A DNA stretch of 64,000 nucleotides from contig NZ_AJVC01000004.1 of the NCBI RefSeq assembly GCF_000261365.1, positions 372,001 through 436,000 on the forward strand. The letters are read 5' to 3'. Shown here piece after piece: positions 1 through 8,753 of this stretch (within the stretch, counting starts at the first letter, position 1; every line of letters starts with the position of its first letter). The DNA comes from Herbaspirillum sp. GW103 (GTDB lineage: Bacteria > Pseudomonadota > Gammaproteobacteria > Burkholderiales > Burkholderiaceae_D). The notes beneath the pieces were generated by a model. That model saw only the letters and a list, made by a program, of their open reading frames with translations. It was not told where the DNA came from and did no database searches. Both the position numbers and the translations under genes were made by a program.

Positions 1-171
1 TTCGGGAAAGGTGACCGGAGGCAGCGCATTGCGGACCGGTGGCGCGGCCTCGGCGGCAGACTCGGCGCGACGGGGAGCGCGCGGCTCGCGCGGGCTGCGC
101 CCACGGTCCTGTTGCGGGTTCTGCTGCGACTGGGCGCCTGGGGGAGTGTGGGGTGCTTTGGTAACGGACAT
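1..171 (-). CDS. hrpA: HrpA-like ATP-dependent RNA helicase, N-terminal end only
   Basis: Reading leftwards from the ATG at 171 gives about 57 residues that run off the window edge without a stop. The first 45 residues are rich in Pro, Gln, Arg and Ala, as in the disordered leader of betaproteobacterial HrpA, and are followed by NALPPVTFPE, which resembles the sequence just before the DEAH helicase core. The helicase motifs lie outside the window. Divergence from argA is an arrangement I associate with Burkholderiales and supports the call. HrpA is a DEAH-box RNA helicase implicated in mRNA processing and rescue of stalled ribosomes. Identification is by resemblance of a short segment only. 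Confidence 0.6.
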   Translation of the reverse strand, partial: MSVTKAPHTPPGAQSQQNPQQDRGRSPREPRAPRRAESAAEAAPPVRNALPPVTFPE

Positions 172-343
172 GAGGCCGACATTATACCTGCCACCGCCCG
201 CCCGGTCAGGCTGGATGCGGCTGGAGGGCCGATGGTGCAGGTTTTGGCGAGCCTTGCCGTGCCAATGGCTCCGCTTTGCAACATCCGCACAAGAAATCTG
301 CTCCCAAGCGGCCCGCAAGCCTACGGCCCGCCGCGACGCTGGT

Positions 344-349
344 TATAAT
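344..349 (+). promoter_or_regulatory. -10 box of argA, candidate leaderless promoter
   Basis: A perfect TATAAT ends seven bases before the ATG at 357, so transcription starting at the usual distance would begin at or next to the A of the start codon. No Shine-Dalgarno sequence can fit. No good -35 box is seen. Confidence 0.6.
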
Positions 350-356
350 GCGCGTC

Positions 357-1670
357 ATGGAAAAACAGACCGAATTCGTCAACTGGCTGCGTTCCGTCGC
401 GCCCTATGTCCACGCCTTCCGCGGCAAGACCTTCGTGGTCGCCTTTCCGGGTGAGCTGGTCACGGCCGGCGGCCTGCAGGTACTGGCCCAGGATCTCTCG
501 CTGCTGCATGCCTTGGGCATCCGCGTGGTGGTGGTGCATGGCTCGCGCCCGCAGGTGGCCGAGCAACTGGCCCTGCGCAATGTCGAGGCGCGCTTCCAGA
601 ACGGCCTGCGCGTGACCGACAGCGCCGCGCTGGAATGCGCCAAGGAAGCCGCCGGCGAACTGCGCCTGGACATCGAGGCCGCCTTCAGCCAGGGCTTGCC
701 CAATACCCCCATGGCGCATTCGGCCATCCGCGTGATCTCCGGCAACTTCGTCACGGCTCGCCCCATGGGCGTGATCGATGGCGTGGACCTGCAACTGACC
801 GGCGTGGTGCGCAAGATCGCCGCCGACGTCATCCAGCCCATCATGAATGCGGGCGGCATCGTGCTGCTCTCGCCGCTGGGCTTCTCGCCCACCGGCGAAG
901 CCTTCAATCTGACCATGGAAGACGTGGCCGTGTCCGCCGCCATCGCACTGCGCGCCGAAAAGCTGATCTTCCTGTCCGAAACCCCACTGATGAAGGATGC
1001 CGGCGGCGCTGAAATCCGCGAGCTGTCCTCGCACCAGGCCGAGGCGGTGCTGTCGGCCGGCTTCCTGCCCGCGGATGCGGCTTTCTACCTGGCCAGCGTG
1101 GTCAAGGCCTGCAATGCCGGCGTCTCGCGCGCCCACATCGTGCCCTTCTCCACTGATGGCTCGGCGCTGCTGGAACTGTTCACCCACGACGGCGTGGGCA
1201 CCATGGTCACCTACGAGAACCTGGAGAGCCTGCGCCAGGCCACCATCGAGGATGTGGGCGGTATCCTCAAGCTGATCGAACCGCTGGAAGCCGATGGCAC
1301 TCTGGTCAAGCGCGGCCGTGAACTGATCGAACGGGAAATCGACTACTTCTCCGTGATCGAACACGACAACGTCATCTTCGGCTGTGCTGCACTTTATCCC
1401 TTCCCCAAGGAACGCATGGGCGAGATGGCCTGCCTCACCGTCAATCCGGAAGTGCAAGGCCAGGGCGACGGCGACCGCATCCTCAAGCACATCGAAACCC
1501 GTGCGCGCGAAGCCGGGCTGACCAAACTCTTCGTGCTCACCACCCGTACCTCGCACTGGTTCTTGAAGCGCGGCTTCGTGCTGGCCGGTGTCAACGACCT
1601 GCCGCAGGATCGCCAGCAGATCTACAACTGGCAGCGCAAGTCGCAGGTATTGATCAAGAATTTGTATTAA
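357..1670 (+). CDS. argA: N-acetylglutamate synthase (amino-acid N-acetyltransferase)
   Basis: This enzyme transfers acetyl from acetyl-CoA to L-glutamate, the first step of arginine synthesis, in the cytoplasm. The 437-residue product matches the classical bifunctional-fold ArgA (E. coli about 443). Residues 1 to about 290 form an amino-acid-kinase-like domain, with VVVHGSRPQ near residue 60; the last 140 residues form a GNAT acetyltransferase domain with NPEVQGQGDGDRIL as the acetyl-CoA loop. I chose the ATG at 357 rather than the upstream in-frame ATG because the latter would lie upstream of the TATAAT box. It stands alone, divergent from hrpA. Feedback inhibition by arginine is known for the family. 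Confidence 0.93.
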   Translation: MEKQTEFVNWLRSVAPYVHAFRGKTFVVAFPGELVTAGGLQVLAQDLSLLHALGIRVVVVHGSRPQVAEQLALRNVEARFQNGLRVTDSAALECAKEAAGELRLDIEAAFSQGLPNTPMAHSAIRVISGNFVTARPMGVIDGVDLQLTGVVRKIAADVIQPIMNAGGIVLLSPLGFSPTGEAFNLTMEDVAVSAAIALRAEKLIFLSETPLMKDAGGAEIRELSSHQAEAVLSAGFLPADAAFYLASVVKACNAGVSRAHIVPFSTDGSALLELFTHDGVGTMVTYENLESLRQATIEDVGGILKLIEPLEADGTLVKRGRELIEREIDYFSVIEHDNVIFGCAALYPFPKERMGEMACLTVNPEVQGQGDGDRILKHIETRAREAGLTKLFVLTTRTSHWFLKRGFVLAGVNDLPQDRQQIYNWQRKSQVLIKNLY

Positions 1671-1767
1671 TCATTTTTCCGTCAGGACGTGAGCAGGCTC
1701 AACCGCTGACCCCCATCGCTGGCCCGCCCGTCCCAGGCATTTCAACTTAACGAACCAAGGAATCGAC

Positions 1768-2040
1768 ATGGCACGCATGGTCCACTGCATCAAACTGAAC
1801 AAGGAAGCCGAAGGCCTGGACTTCCCGCCCTATCCGGGCGAACTGGGCAAGCGCATTTATGAAAGTGTTTCCAAGGAAGCCTGGGCTGCCTGGCTCAAGC
1901 ACCAGACCATGCTGGTCAACGAAAACCGCCTGATGCTGGCCGACGCCCGCGCCCGCAAGTACCTGGCCGCACAAATGGAAAAGCATTTCTTCGGCGAAGG
2001 TGCCGATGCCGCAGCGGGCTACGTACCGCCGAGCGAGTAA
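1768..2040 (+). CDS. yggX: Probable Fe(2+)-trafficking / oxidative damage protection protein YggX
   Basis: A 90-residue cytoplasmic protein with the full YggX pattern: MARMVHC at the start, the conserved Cys at residue 7, [15 protein letters not shown], then [18 protein letters not shown]. YggX protects iron-sulfur clusters from oxidants and is proposed to handle labile iron. The start follows an AAGGA ribosome site (CCAAGGAATCGAC). It lies between argA and the M16 peptidase and has its own hairpin terminator downstream, so it is probably a single-gene unit. Confidence 0.95.
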   Translation: MARMVHCIKLNKEAEGLDFPPYPGELGKRIYESVSKEAWAAWLKHQTMLVNENRLMLADARARKYLAAQMEKHFFGEGADAAAGYVPPSE

Positions 2041-2073
2041 ATCGGACCGCGTCATTGCTGGCGCACCGACTGC

Positions 2074-2109
2074 AACGCCGCCCTGGCTCGCCACGGCGGC
2101 GTTTGTTTT
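2074..2109 (+). terminator. Rho-independent terminator after yggX
   Basis: AACGCCGCC (2074-2082) pairs perfectly with GGCGGCGTT (2095-2103) across a 12-base loop, followed by TTGTTTTG. Confidence 0.7.
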
Positions 2110-2141
2110 GCGTCCGGGGGTTGCAGCGCAGTAGAGGGCGC

Positions 2142-2147
2142 TACAAT
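2142..2147 (+). promoter_or_regulatory. -10 box for the M16 peptidase gene
   Basis: TACAAT in the context GCTACAATGCGCG lies about 37 bases upstream of the proposed TTG start. TTGCAG at 2121-2126 could be a -35 box, although the 15-base spacer is short. Confidence 0.5.
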
Positions 2148-2183
2148 GCGCGCTTCGTTTCCGACTTCCTGCTGGAGCCTATC

Positions 2184-4931
2184 TTGTCCTTGCGTCGCAT
2201 GCGCCTTGCCCTGCTATCCCTCAGTCTGGGCCTTGCCCTCTTGCCCCCGCAGATCCACGCAGCAACAGCTGCGCCAAGCCTGCCGCCTGGCATTACGCAG
2301 GGCCCCAGCGCCGAGGGCATCAGCGAGTACCGGTTTACCAATGGTTTCAAGCTGCTCCTGCTGCCGGACGACTCCAAGCCCACGGTCACGGTCAACATCA
2401 CCTACCTGGTCGGCTCGCGCCACGAGAACTATGGCGAGACCGGCATGGCGCACCTGCTGGAACACCTGATGTTCAAGGGCTCGCCGCACAACCCGGCGAT
2501 CCCGCAGGAATTCAGCAAGCGCGGCATGAACTTCAACGGCACCACCTGGCTGGACCGCACCAACTACTACGAGACCTTCGAGGCCGGCAAGGACAACCTG
2601 CAATGGGCCATTGCGATGGAAGCAGATCGCATGGTCAATTCCCGCATCGCGCGCAAGGATCTGGACAGCGAGATGACGGTGGTGCGCAACGAATATGAAG
2701 CCGGCGAGACCTCTCCCTCGCGCGTGATGTTGAAGCGCATGCAGAGCGTGGCCTATGACTGGCACAGCTATGGCCGCAGCACCATCGGCGCGCGCAGCGA
2801 TATCGAGAACGTGCGCATCGAGAACCTGCAAGCCTTCTATCGGACCTACTACCAGCCCGACAATGCGGTGCTGCTCATCGCCGGCAAGTTCGAGCCGGCG
2901 CAGGTACTGCAATGGGTCAACCAGAGCTTCGGCCGCCTGCCCAGACCCAAGCGCAAGCTGCCTGAATTCTGGACGGTGGAACCGACCCAGGATGGCGAAC
3001 GCCAGTTCGTGATCCGCCGTCGGGGGGACGTGCAACTGGTGGCGCTGGGCTACAAGATGCCCTCCGCGCTACATCCGGATGCCACCGCCCTTGCCTTCGC
3101 CGCCGACATCCTGACCGATACGCCCAATGGTCGCCTGCACAAATTGCTGGTCGAGAAAGGTCTGGCCACGCAGGTCTATGCGATGCAGCTCAGTGGCTTT
3201 GCGCCGGGGCTACAGATGATCGTGGCGCAGCTCAAGGCGGGGGCCGACATCGAACCGGTCAAGCAGGCCATGATCAGCGCCGTCGAATCCTTCAGCACGA
3301 CACCGCCAACCGCCGACGAAGTGGCGCGCCTGCACCGCGAGAGCAGCAACAATTTCGAGACGCTGCAGAACAATCCGCAGCAGATGGCGGTGGCCATGTC
3401 CAACGCGATTGCACGCGGTGACTGGCGCCTGGTCTTCATCGAACGCGACCTGGAGCAACGCCTGAGCAGTGCAGACATCGCCGCTGCCGCCGGCAGATAC
3501 TTCCGCCGCGACAATCGCACCGTCGGTCTCTACCTGCCGGAAGATCATCCGCTGCGCGCCGACGTCCCGGCTGCCCCCAGCGTGGCATCGCTGCTGACGC
3601 AATACCAGCCGCGCCCGGCCATCGCCTCCGGCGAAGCCTTCGACCCGGCGCCGGGCAACATCGAACAGCGCACTACCCTCATCGCGCCGGGCCAGTCGCC
3701 GCACACGGCACTCAAGCTGGCGCTGCTGCCCAAGCAATCGCGCGGGCAGACGGTGTCGGTGAGCATGAATCTGGAGTTCGGCGATGCCCAGACCCTGTTC
3801 GGTCAGCGCGCCGTGGCACAACTGACGGCGGCCATGCTCATGCGCGGCACCCGCAATCTTGATCGGCGCCAACTGGCCGACGAGTTCACGCGCCTGAAGA
3901 TCAACGGCAACGTCTATCGCTTCCAGACCACGCGCGAGAACCTGGTCCCGGCGTTCGCGCTGGTGGGCGAGGTCTTGCGCTACCCGCGCATGGATCCGGT
4001 CGAGTTTGCACAGTTGAAGAACGAGACCGTGGCCGCGCTCGAAGCCACCCGCAAGGAGCCGGATGCGCGCGCCGGCGAGGCCCTGCAGCTGCACTTCAAC
4101 CATTACCCGGCCGGTGACTGGCGCGCCGCGCAAACGCTGGAACAGCGCATCGCCGCCGTGCAAGCGGTGACGCTGGAACAGGTGCAGGACTTTCATCACC
4201 GTTTCTATGGCGCCTCGCATGGTGAGGTGGCCGTGGTCGGTGACTTCGATGCGCAGGCCGCGCGCAAGGCGATTGATGCAGCCTTCGGCGGCTGGGCCAG
4301 TGCGGCGCCCTATGCGCGCGTGCTGCAGAGCTGGGCCGACATCCCGGCCAGGCGCATGGTCATCGATACGCCCGACAAGGAAAACGGTGTCTATCTGGCG
4401 CGCCAGAATATTCGCTTGCGTGACGATGATCCCGACTACCCGGCCCTGGCCGTGGCCAATTACCTGCTCGGCGGCTCCAGCCTGAAGTCGCGCCTGGCGG
4501 ACCGCATCCGCCAGAAGGATGGTTTGTCCTATGGCATCAACAGTGGCCTGCAGATTGGCGCCATCAGCGATGCCGGCTACTTCATGGTGCGCGCCATCGC
4601 CGCGCCACAGAACCTGGACAAGGTCGATGCGGCGGTACACGAAGAAATCGCCCGCCTCATCAAGGACGGCTTCACCGAGGATGAACTGCAACGCGCCAAG
4701 TCCGGCATCCTGCAGCAGCGCAACCAGCAGCGCGCCGGCGACGGCGGCATCGCCACCAGCTGGAGTGCCTTGATGAACCTGGACCGCAGCTTCCTGTGGC
4801 AGCAGCAGCTGGACCTGAAGCTGGCCGACCTGACGCTGGCGCAACTCAACGCGGCCGTGCGCAAGTACATTGATCCGGCGCGCATGAGCGTGGTGATTGC
4901 ACGGGATGAGGCCAAGGCCGGCCAGCCCTGA
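2184..4931 (+). CDS. Exported two-domain M16 family zinc metallopeptidase
   Basis: A 915-residue exported peptidase of the pitrilysin/insulinase family. An N-terminal signal peptide (MSLRRMRLALLSLSLGLALL, cleavage near HAA) is followed by two M16 halves. The first half has the inverted zinc motif HLLEH at residues 90-94, preceded by GETGMA; the second half (from about residue 470) lacks the motif and should be the inactive partner that closes the chamber. I prefer the TTG at 2184: GGAG sits six bases upstream of it, whereas the ATG at 2199 has no ribosome site. The gene is monocistronic between two terminators. Substrates cannot be told from sequence; the family degrades peptides in the periplasm. 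Confidence 0.88.
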   Translation: MSLRRMRLALLSLSLGLALLPPQIHAATAAPSLPPGITQGPSAEGISEYRFTNGFKLLLLPDDSKPTVTVNITYLVGSRHENYGETGMAHLLEHLMFKGSPHNPAIPQEFSKRGMNFNGTTWLDRTNYYETFEAGKDNLQWAIAMEADRMVNSRIARKDLDSEMTVVRNEYEAGETSPSRVMLKRMQSVAYDWHSYGRSTIGARSDIENVRIENLQAFYRTYYQPDNAVLLIAGKFEPAQVLQWVNQSFGRLPRPKRKLPEFWTVEPTQDGERQFVIRRRGDVQLVALGYKMPSALHPDATALAFAADILTDTPNGRLHKLLVEKGLATQVYAMQLSGFAPGLQMIVAQLKAGADIEPVKQAMISAVESFSTTPPTADEVARLHRESSNNFETLQNNPQQMAVAMSNAIARGDWRLVFIERDLEQRLSSADIAAAAGRYFRRDNRTVGLYLPEDHPLRADVPAAPSVASLLTQYQPRPAIASGEAFDPAPGNIEQRTTLIAPGQSPHTALKLALLPKQSRGQTVSVSMNLEFGDAQTLFGQRAVAQLTAAMLMRGTRNLDRRQLADEFTRLKINGNVYRFQTTRENLVPAFALVGEVLRYPRMDPVEFAQLKNETVAALEATRKEPDARAGEALQLHFNHYPAGDWRAAQTLEQRIAAVQAVTLEQVQDFHHRFYGASHGEVAVVGDFDAQAARKAIDAAFGGWASAAPYARVLQSWADIPARRMVIDTPDKENGVYLARQNIRLRDDDPDYPALAVANYLLGGSSLKSRLADRIRQKDGLSYGINSGLQIGAISDAGYFMVRAIAAPQNLDKVDAAVHEEIARLIKDGFTEDELQRAKSGILQQRNQQRAGDGGIATSWSALMNLDRSFLWQQQLDLKLADLTLAQLNAAVRKYIDPARMSVVIARDEAKAGQP

Positions 4932-4963
4932 GGCAAGGCGTGCAATGAAGGGATGAGGGGATG

Positions 4964-4999
4964 AAAAAATGCCCGTGTCATAGGACAACGGGCATTTTT
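4964..4999. terminator. Bidirectional terminator between the M16 peptidase and rpiA
   Basis: AAAAATGCCCG pairs with CGGGCATTTTT, giving a T-run on both strands. It separates the two convergent genes. The TGTC and GACA arms inside the loop can extend the stem. Confidence 0.88.
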
Positions 5000-5027
5000 G
5001 TCTGAGACAAAGACCAACGGCAGTGCG

Positions 5028-5708
5028 TCAGAACTCCAGTTTCCTGACGCCCTCAGCCGTGCCCAGCAGACAGACGTTGGCACCCTGGCGCGCGAAGAGG
5101 CCATTGGTGACCACGCCGACAATATTGTTGATCTTGTCTTCGATGTCAGCCGGATCGGTGATGGACAGTCCCAGCACATCGATGATGTAGCAGCCATTGT
5201 CGGTAACCAGCGGCTGGCCGTCGCCGTTCTTGTTCAGACGCAGGCGCGGCTGGCCGCCCAGTGCCGCCAGCTTGCGGGCCACCACGGCATGCGACATCGG
5301 GATCACTTCCACCGGCAGCGGGAAGTTGCCCAGCACCTCAACCAGCTTGGAACCATCAGCGATGCAGACGAATTTCTGCGCCACGGAAGCCACGATCTTC
5401 TCGCGCGTGAGGGCAGCGCCCCCGCCCTTGATCATGGCACCGGCACCATTGATTTCATCGGCGCCGTCGATGTAGACGGGCATGGTCTCGACCTCGTTGA
5501 GATCGAACACGGTGATGCCGTGCGAACGCAGCCGTTCTGCCGTGGCTTCGGAAGAGGCAACCGCGCCCTTGATGCGGTGCTTGATCTTGCCCAGTTCATC
5601 GATGAAGAAGTTGGCCGTGGAGCCGGTGCCCACGCCGATGATTTCGCCGTCGACCACGTAGTCGATGGCGGCCTTGGCTACGGCTTGCTTGAGTTCGTCT
5701 TGAGTCAT
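5028..5708 (-). CDS. rpiA: Ribose-5-phosphate isomerase A
   Basis: Interconverts ribose 5-phosphate and ribulose 5-phosphate in the non-oxidative pentose phosphate pathway, in the cytoplasm. The 226-residue length is typical. Visible active-site motifs are GVGTGSTA (phosphate loop, about residues 25-32), YIDGADEI (about 79-86, catalytic Asp) and [13 protein letters not shown] (about 92-104, with the catalytic Glu and Lys). It is convergent with the M16 peptidase, and the antiporter gene downstream of its start lies on the same strand about 83 bases upstream. Confidence 0.96.
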   Translation of the reverse strand: MTQDELKQAVAKAAIDYVVDGEIIGVGTGSTANFFIDELGKIKHRIKGAVASSEATAERLRSHGITVFDLNEVETMPVYIDGADEINGAGAMIKGGGAALTREKIVASVAQKFVCIADGSKLVEVLGNFPLPVEVIPMSHAVVARKLAALGGQPRLRLNKNGDGQPLVTDNGCYIIDVLGLSITDPADIEDKINNIVGVVTNGLFARQGANVCLLGTAEGVRKLEF

Positions 5709-5791
5709 GATGGTTCAGTTCAACGTAAATAAAATCGGGGGCGTGCCGTTTCCGGTCACGCCCGAATTCTCAAATGACAGGATCGACGTGC

Positions 5792-7555
5792 TCAATGCAC
5801 ATCGTCCGGCTGCTCATCCAGCGTCTCGAAGAGCGCAATCTGCAGCCGCGAATGCAGCTTGACCAGCTTGCTCCACAGCAACCACAGCAGCGCGGCGGCC
5901 GCCGCCAGCACGAAGGCCAGCAGGTTCAGCGGTGGCAGGATGCTGGCGCTCAACACGAAGATCAGCAGCATGATGCCCACGATGGACATGATGGGCAAGA
6001 CCTCCGAGACCACCTTGCGCACGCCCGAAGTATACGCTCCTGCGAACTCGGGCTTGACGCTGACCTCGGCCAGCAGCATCGACAGCGCCTGCAACTTGCG
6101 ATAGGTGGCAATGAGGAAGGGCAAGGAGAGCACCAGGGCACAGCCCCAGATGATGGCCTTCTGCACCTCCGGGTCAGGCGTCCATGCCGAGAGCTGGCGC
6201 GAGAGACCGTCCACGAAGAAGGCCCCGGCCAGGAATACTGCAATCACCAGGGCCAGGTTCACCATCACCTGCATGAGGATGCGGCGGATGATGCGCGTGA
6301 GTTCGGCACGATCCCCCGTAGGCTGCAGGCTTTCCAGCCAGCGTGAATACATGCCCAGCAGGCCGGAGACGCGTGCCGGCACCAGCGTGACAGCCTTGGC
6401 CGAGAGCGGATCGGCGGCCTTGATGAGGTAAGGCGTAAGCAAGGCGGTGACCGCCGAGACCGCCACCACGATGGGATAGAGGAAGTCGCTGGTCACCTTC
6501 AGGCTCTGGCCCAGCGCGGCGATGATGAAGGAGAATTCGCCGATCTGCGCCAGGCCCATGCCCACGCGCATGGGCGTACGCCCGCCCTGCCCCGCCACGA
6601 AGGTCCCCAGCCCGCAACTGATGAGCTTGCCGAAGACCACCGCCAGCGTGATGACGGTGATCGGCATCCAATACTTGACCAGCACGCCGGGATCGAACAG
6701 CAAGCCAATGGCCACGAAGAAGATGGCCGAGAACATGTCGCGGATCGGCTCCACCAGGCGTTCGATGCGATGCAGCTGGCGCGACTCGGCCATCACCGCA
6801 CCGACCAGGAAGGCGCCGAGCGCCACACTGTATTGCAGCTTCATCACCAGCAGGCAGAAGCCGAACAGCACGCCCAGCACCGCCACCAGCAGCATCTCGT
6901 TGCTCTTGAAACGGGAGATGAAACTGAGCAGGCGCGGCACCGCCAGGATGCCCACCACCAGCGAGACCGTCATGAACAGCACCAGTTTGCCCACCGTCGT
7001 AAAGACTTCGGTGGAATCCACCGAGCCGCTGGTAGCCACGCCCGAAAGCAGCGCGATCATGCCGATGGCGAGGATGTCTTCCACGATCAGGATGCCGAAG
7101 ATGATCTGGGCGAACTTCTCGTTCTTCATGCCCAGCTCGTTGAGAGCCTTGACGATGATGGTGGTGGAGGACACGGCCAGCATGGCCCCCAGGAAGATGG
7201 CATCCATGCGCTTCCATCCGAAGTACAGGCCGATCTCGTAGCCGATCCAGATCATCAGCAGGATCTCGGCGGCGGCGGCAATGAAGGCGGTGGCGCCGAC
7301 CTTGGCCAGTTTCTTCAGGCTGAATTCCAGACCCAGCGAGAACAGCAGGAAGATCACGCCCAATTCTGAAAGAATATGCACGGTCTTCTCATCCTGGATC
7401 AGGTCGTAGGGCGGTGTATGCGGACCGATGATCACGCCGGCCACGATATAGCCCAGCACCACCGGCTGCTTCAACTTGTTGAAGACCACGGTGACGATGC
7501 CGGCAATGAGCATGATGATGGCCATGTCCTGGATGAATAACTCGACTTCGTGCAT
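5792..7555 (-). CDS. Cation:proton antiporter (CPA2 family, KefB/YbaL-like membrane domain)
   Basis: A 587-residue inner-membrane protein with about a dozen hydrophobic segments, typical of CPA2 exchangers that move K+ or Na+ against H+. Family marks include FLLFSLGLEFS, SSTTIIVKAL, the acidic pair VEDILAIGMIAL (about 160-171) and LAQIGEFSFIIAALG (about 370). Unlike KefB and YbaL of E. coli it has no Rossmann RCK/TrkA-N domain; the last 180 residues instead hold further membrane helices. I chose the ATG at 7555 (MHEVELFIQ), preceded by AAAGGAAAT; longer readings begin with a non-conserved Arg/Pro-rich stretch. Ion specificity cannot be inferred. Confidence 0.88.
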   Translation of the reverse strand: MHEVELFIQDMAIIMLIAGIVTVVFNKLKQPVVLGYIVAGVIIGPHTPPYDLIQDEKTVHILSELGVIFLLFSLGLEFSLKKLAKVGATAFIAAAAEILLMIWIGYEIGLYFGWKRMDAIFLGAMLAVSSTTIIVKALNELGMKNEKFAQIIFGILIVEDILAIGMIALLSGVATSGSVDSTEVFTTVGKLVLFMTVSLVVGILAVPRLLSFISRFKSNEMLLVAVLGVLFGFCLLVMKLQYSVALGAFLVGAVMAESRQLHRIERLVEPIRDMFSAIFFVAIGLLFDPGVLVKYWMPITVITLAVVFGKLISCGLGTFVAGQGGRTPMRVGMGLAQIGEFSFIIAALGQSLKVTSDFLYPIVVAVSAVTALLTPYLIKAADPLSAKAVTLVPARVSGLLGMYSRWLESLQPTGDRAELTRIIRRILMQVMVNLALVIAVFLAGAFFVDGLSRQLSAWTPDPEVQKAIIWGCALVLSLPFLIATYRKLQALSMLLAEVSVKPEFAGAYTSGVRKVVSEVLPIMSIVGIMLLIFVLSASILPPLNLLAFVLAAAAALLWLLWSKLVKLHSRLQIALFETLDEQPDDVH

Positions 7556-8037
7556 CGTGCGGGATTTCCTTTCCGTGTTGCTGTAGAGATGGCCGGGTAG
7601 TACCACAGGAGACTGCGGCACCGGGCAAGGCTGCGCCCTGCGGCTGTGGCCGCGGACGGTGGATGACAAGGGTTGCGGGTACTGCTGGCGGGCCGGCCAC
7701 AGGAGGCGCCGGCGCTGGGTGCTGATCTGTGTCCGCTCTTGTTGCTGGTGACCACGGTACGGCTTGAACGGGCTTGAGCGAAGACGCAGTGGCGCAACAT
7801 CTCTTCATCGCACACTGCGGGATGCCTCGAAAATAACACAACTGACAAGCGCACTGCAATGCAAAGTGCGTGCCTGCTCAGGGGCAAACGAGGATCCTGC
7901 ACCATGAGATTGCATCAACGGGAAATGAAAAACTTAGTAATTTCGGCGCATCTGCTACGGGAAGCAGGCACCGAACCTAACAAAAATCCTGCCGGATGCG
8001 TTTGACGGCATCCTCCGTGCGGGCTTGCGCAACAGTC
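7556..8037. other. Gene-free stretch between the antiporter and lrp-like genes
   Basis: About 480 bases with no convincing gene. Reading frames across it have Arg/Pro/Ser-rich translations typical of antisense noise. The part around 7900-7990 is AT-richer and may hold the antiporter promoter, but no clear -35/-10 pair or terminator is seen. Confidence 0.5.
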
Positions 8038-8550
8038 TCAGCCCGGTACGCGCACCTGTACCTCGACGGCCTTTTCATCGAAGGCGATGCGGGTGGTGAA
8101 CTTGGCGCGCTTCATGGGGAAGCGTGACTGGAAGTGACGCACATTGCCTGAGCCAGAAATCACACGTCTGACGAACTGGTAATAGGCATCCATGTCGATG
8201 ACGTGCACGGCCAGGAAGTAGTCGTATTCGCCGGAGACGAAGTAGCACTGCATCACCTCGGCCTCCTTGGCCATGCGTTGCTCGAAGTCCTGCATGTGCT
8301 GGTCGGACTGGTTATTGAGCGAGATCTCGAGGAAGGCCAGCATGCCGTAGCCCAGCGCGAAGGGATCGACCATGGCCACTTCAGCGCTGATGATGCCGGC
8401 CTCGCGCAGTTCGCGGATGCGGCGCAGGCAGGTCGGTTGCGAGATGTGCAGCTTTTCAGCCAGTACCCGCGTGGAGATCTGGTTGTCCTTCTGCAGCATG
8501 TTGAGCAGTTTGCGATCCACCTTGTCGAGGGTGTGAAGTTTGGCAGCCAT
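8038..8550 (-). CDS. Lrp/AsnC family transcriptional regulator
   Basis: A 170-residue protein with the Lrp/AsnC layout: an N-terminal winged helix (LDKVDRKLLNMLQKDNQIS, then STRVLAEKLHISQPTCLRR, about residues 8-45) and a C-terminal RAM/AsnC ligand-binding domain (about 75-160, including VMQCYFVSGEYDYFLAVH). These proteins assemble as octamers on DNA and respond to amino acids. Divergence from a branched-chain amino acid binding protein suggests that it controls that gene and itself through the shared 8551-8753 region; this is inferred from position. No strong ribosome site precedes the ATG. Confidence 0.9.
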   Translation of the reverse strand: MAAKLHTLDKVDRKLLNMLQKDNQISTRVLAEKLHISQPTCLRRIRELREAGIISAEVAMVDPFALGYGMLAFLEISLNNQSDQHMQDFEQRMAKEAEVMQCYFVSGEYDYFLAVHVIDMDAYYQFVRRVISGSGNVRHFQSRFPMKRAKFTTRIAFDEKAVEVQVRVPG

Positions 8551-8753
8551 GGGACAGAGTCGAGGAAGATTGTTCAGGCCGGCCGCTCAAAAAAAACTTG
8601 GCTTGGCCGATTCTTATGTTGTACCGTCGCATTATTCAGAAAGTCGGAGACGAAAGCAAAGCGGTACGCCAGGTCGCCGCAACAGGGATCTGAATAAACT
8701 GTGTTGTGAGACAAAACATTAAAAGTGGTCAATCCAATCTACAGAGGAAAGTT
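8551..8753. promoter_or_regulatory. Divergent regulatory region with nested inverted repeats
   Basis: Between the lrp-like gene and the livK-like gene lie two nested dyads: GTACCG (8621-8626) with CGGTAC (8662-8667), and TTATTCAG (8632-8639) with CTGAATAA (8690-8697). Multiple spaced arms suit a DNA-wrapping Lrp octamer. Binding is inferred. Confidence 0.4.

Noticed and set aside
321..1556. Long leftward frame opposite argA
   Set aside because: His/Gln/Gly-rich translation typical of the antisense of a GC-rich gene; no ribosome site, and argA is certain.
7389..7905. Leftward frames upstream of the antiporter start
   Set aside because: They overlap the antiporter out of frame, have Arg/Ser/Pro-rich composition and no ribosome site.
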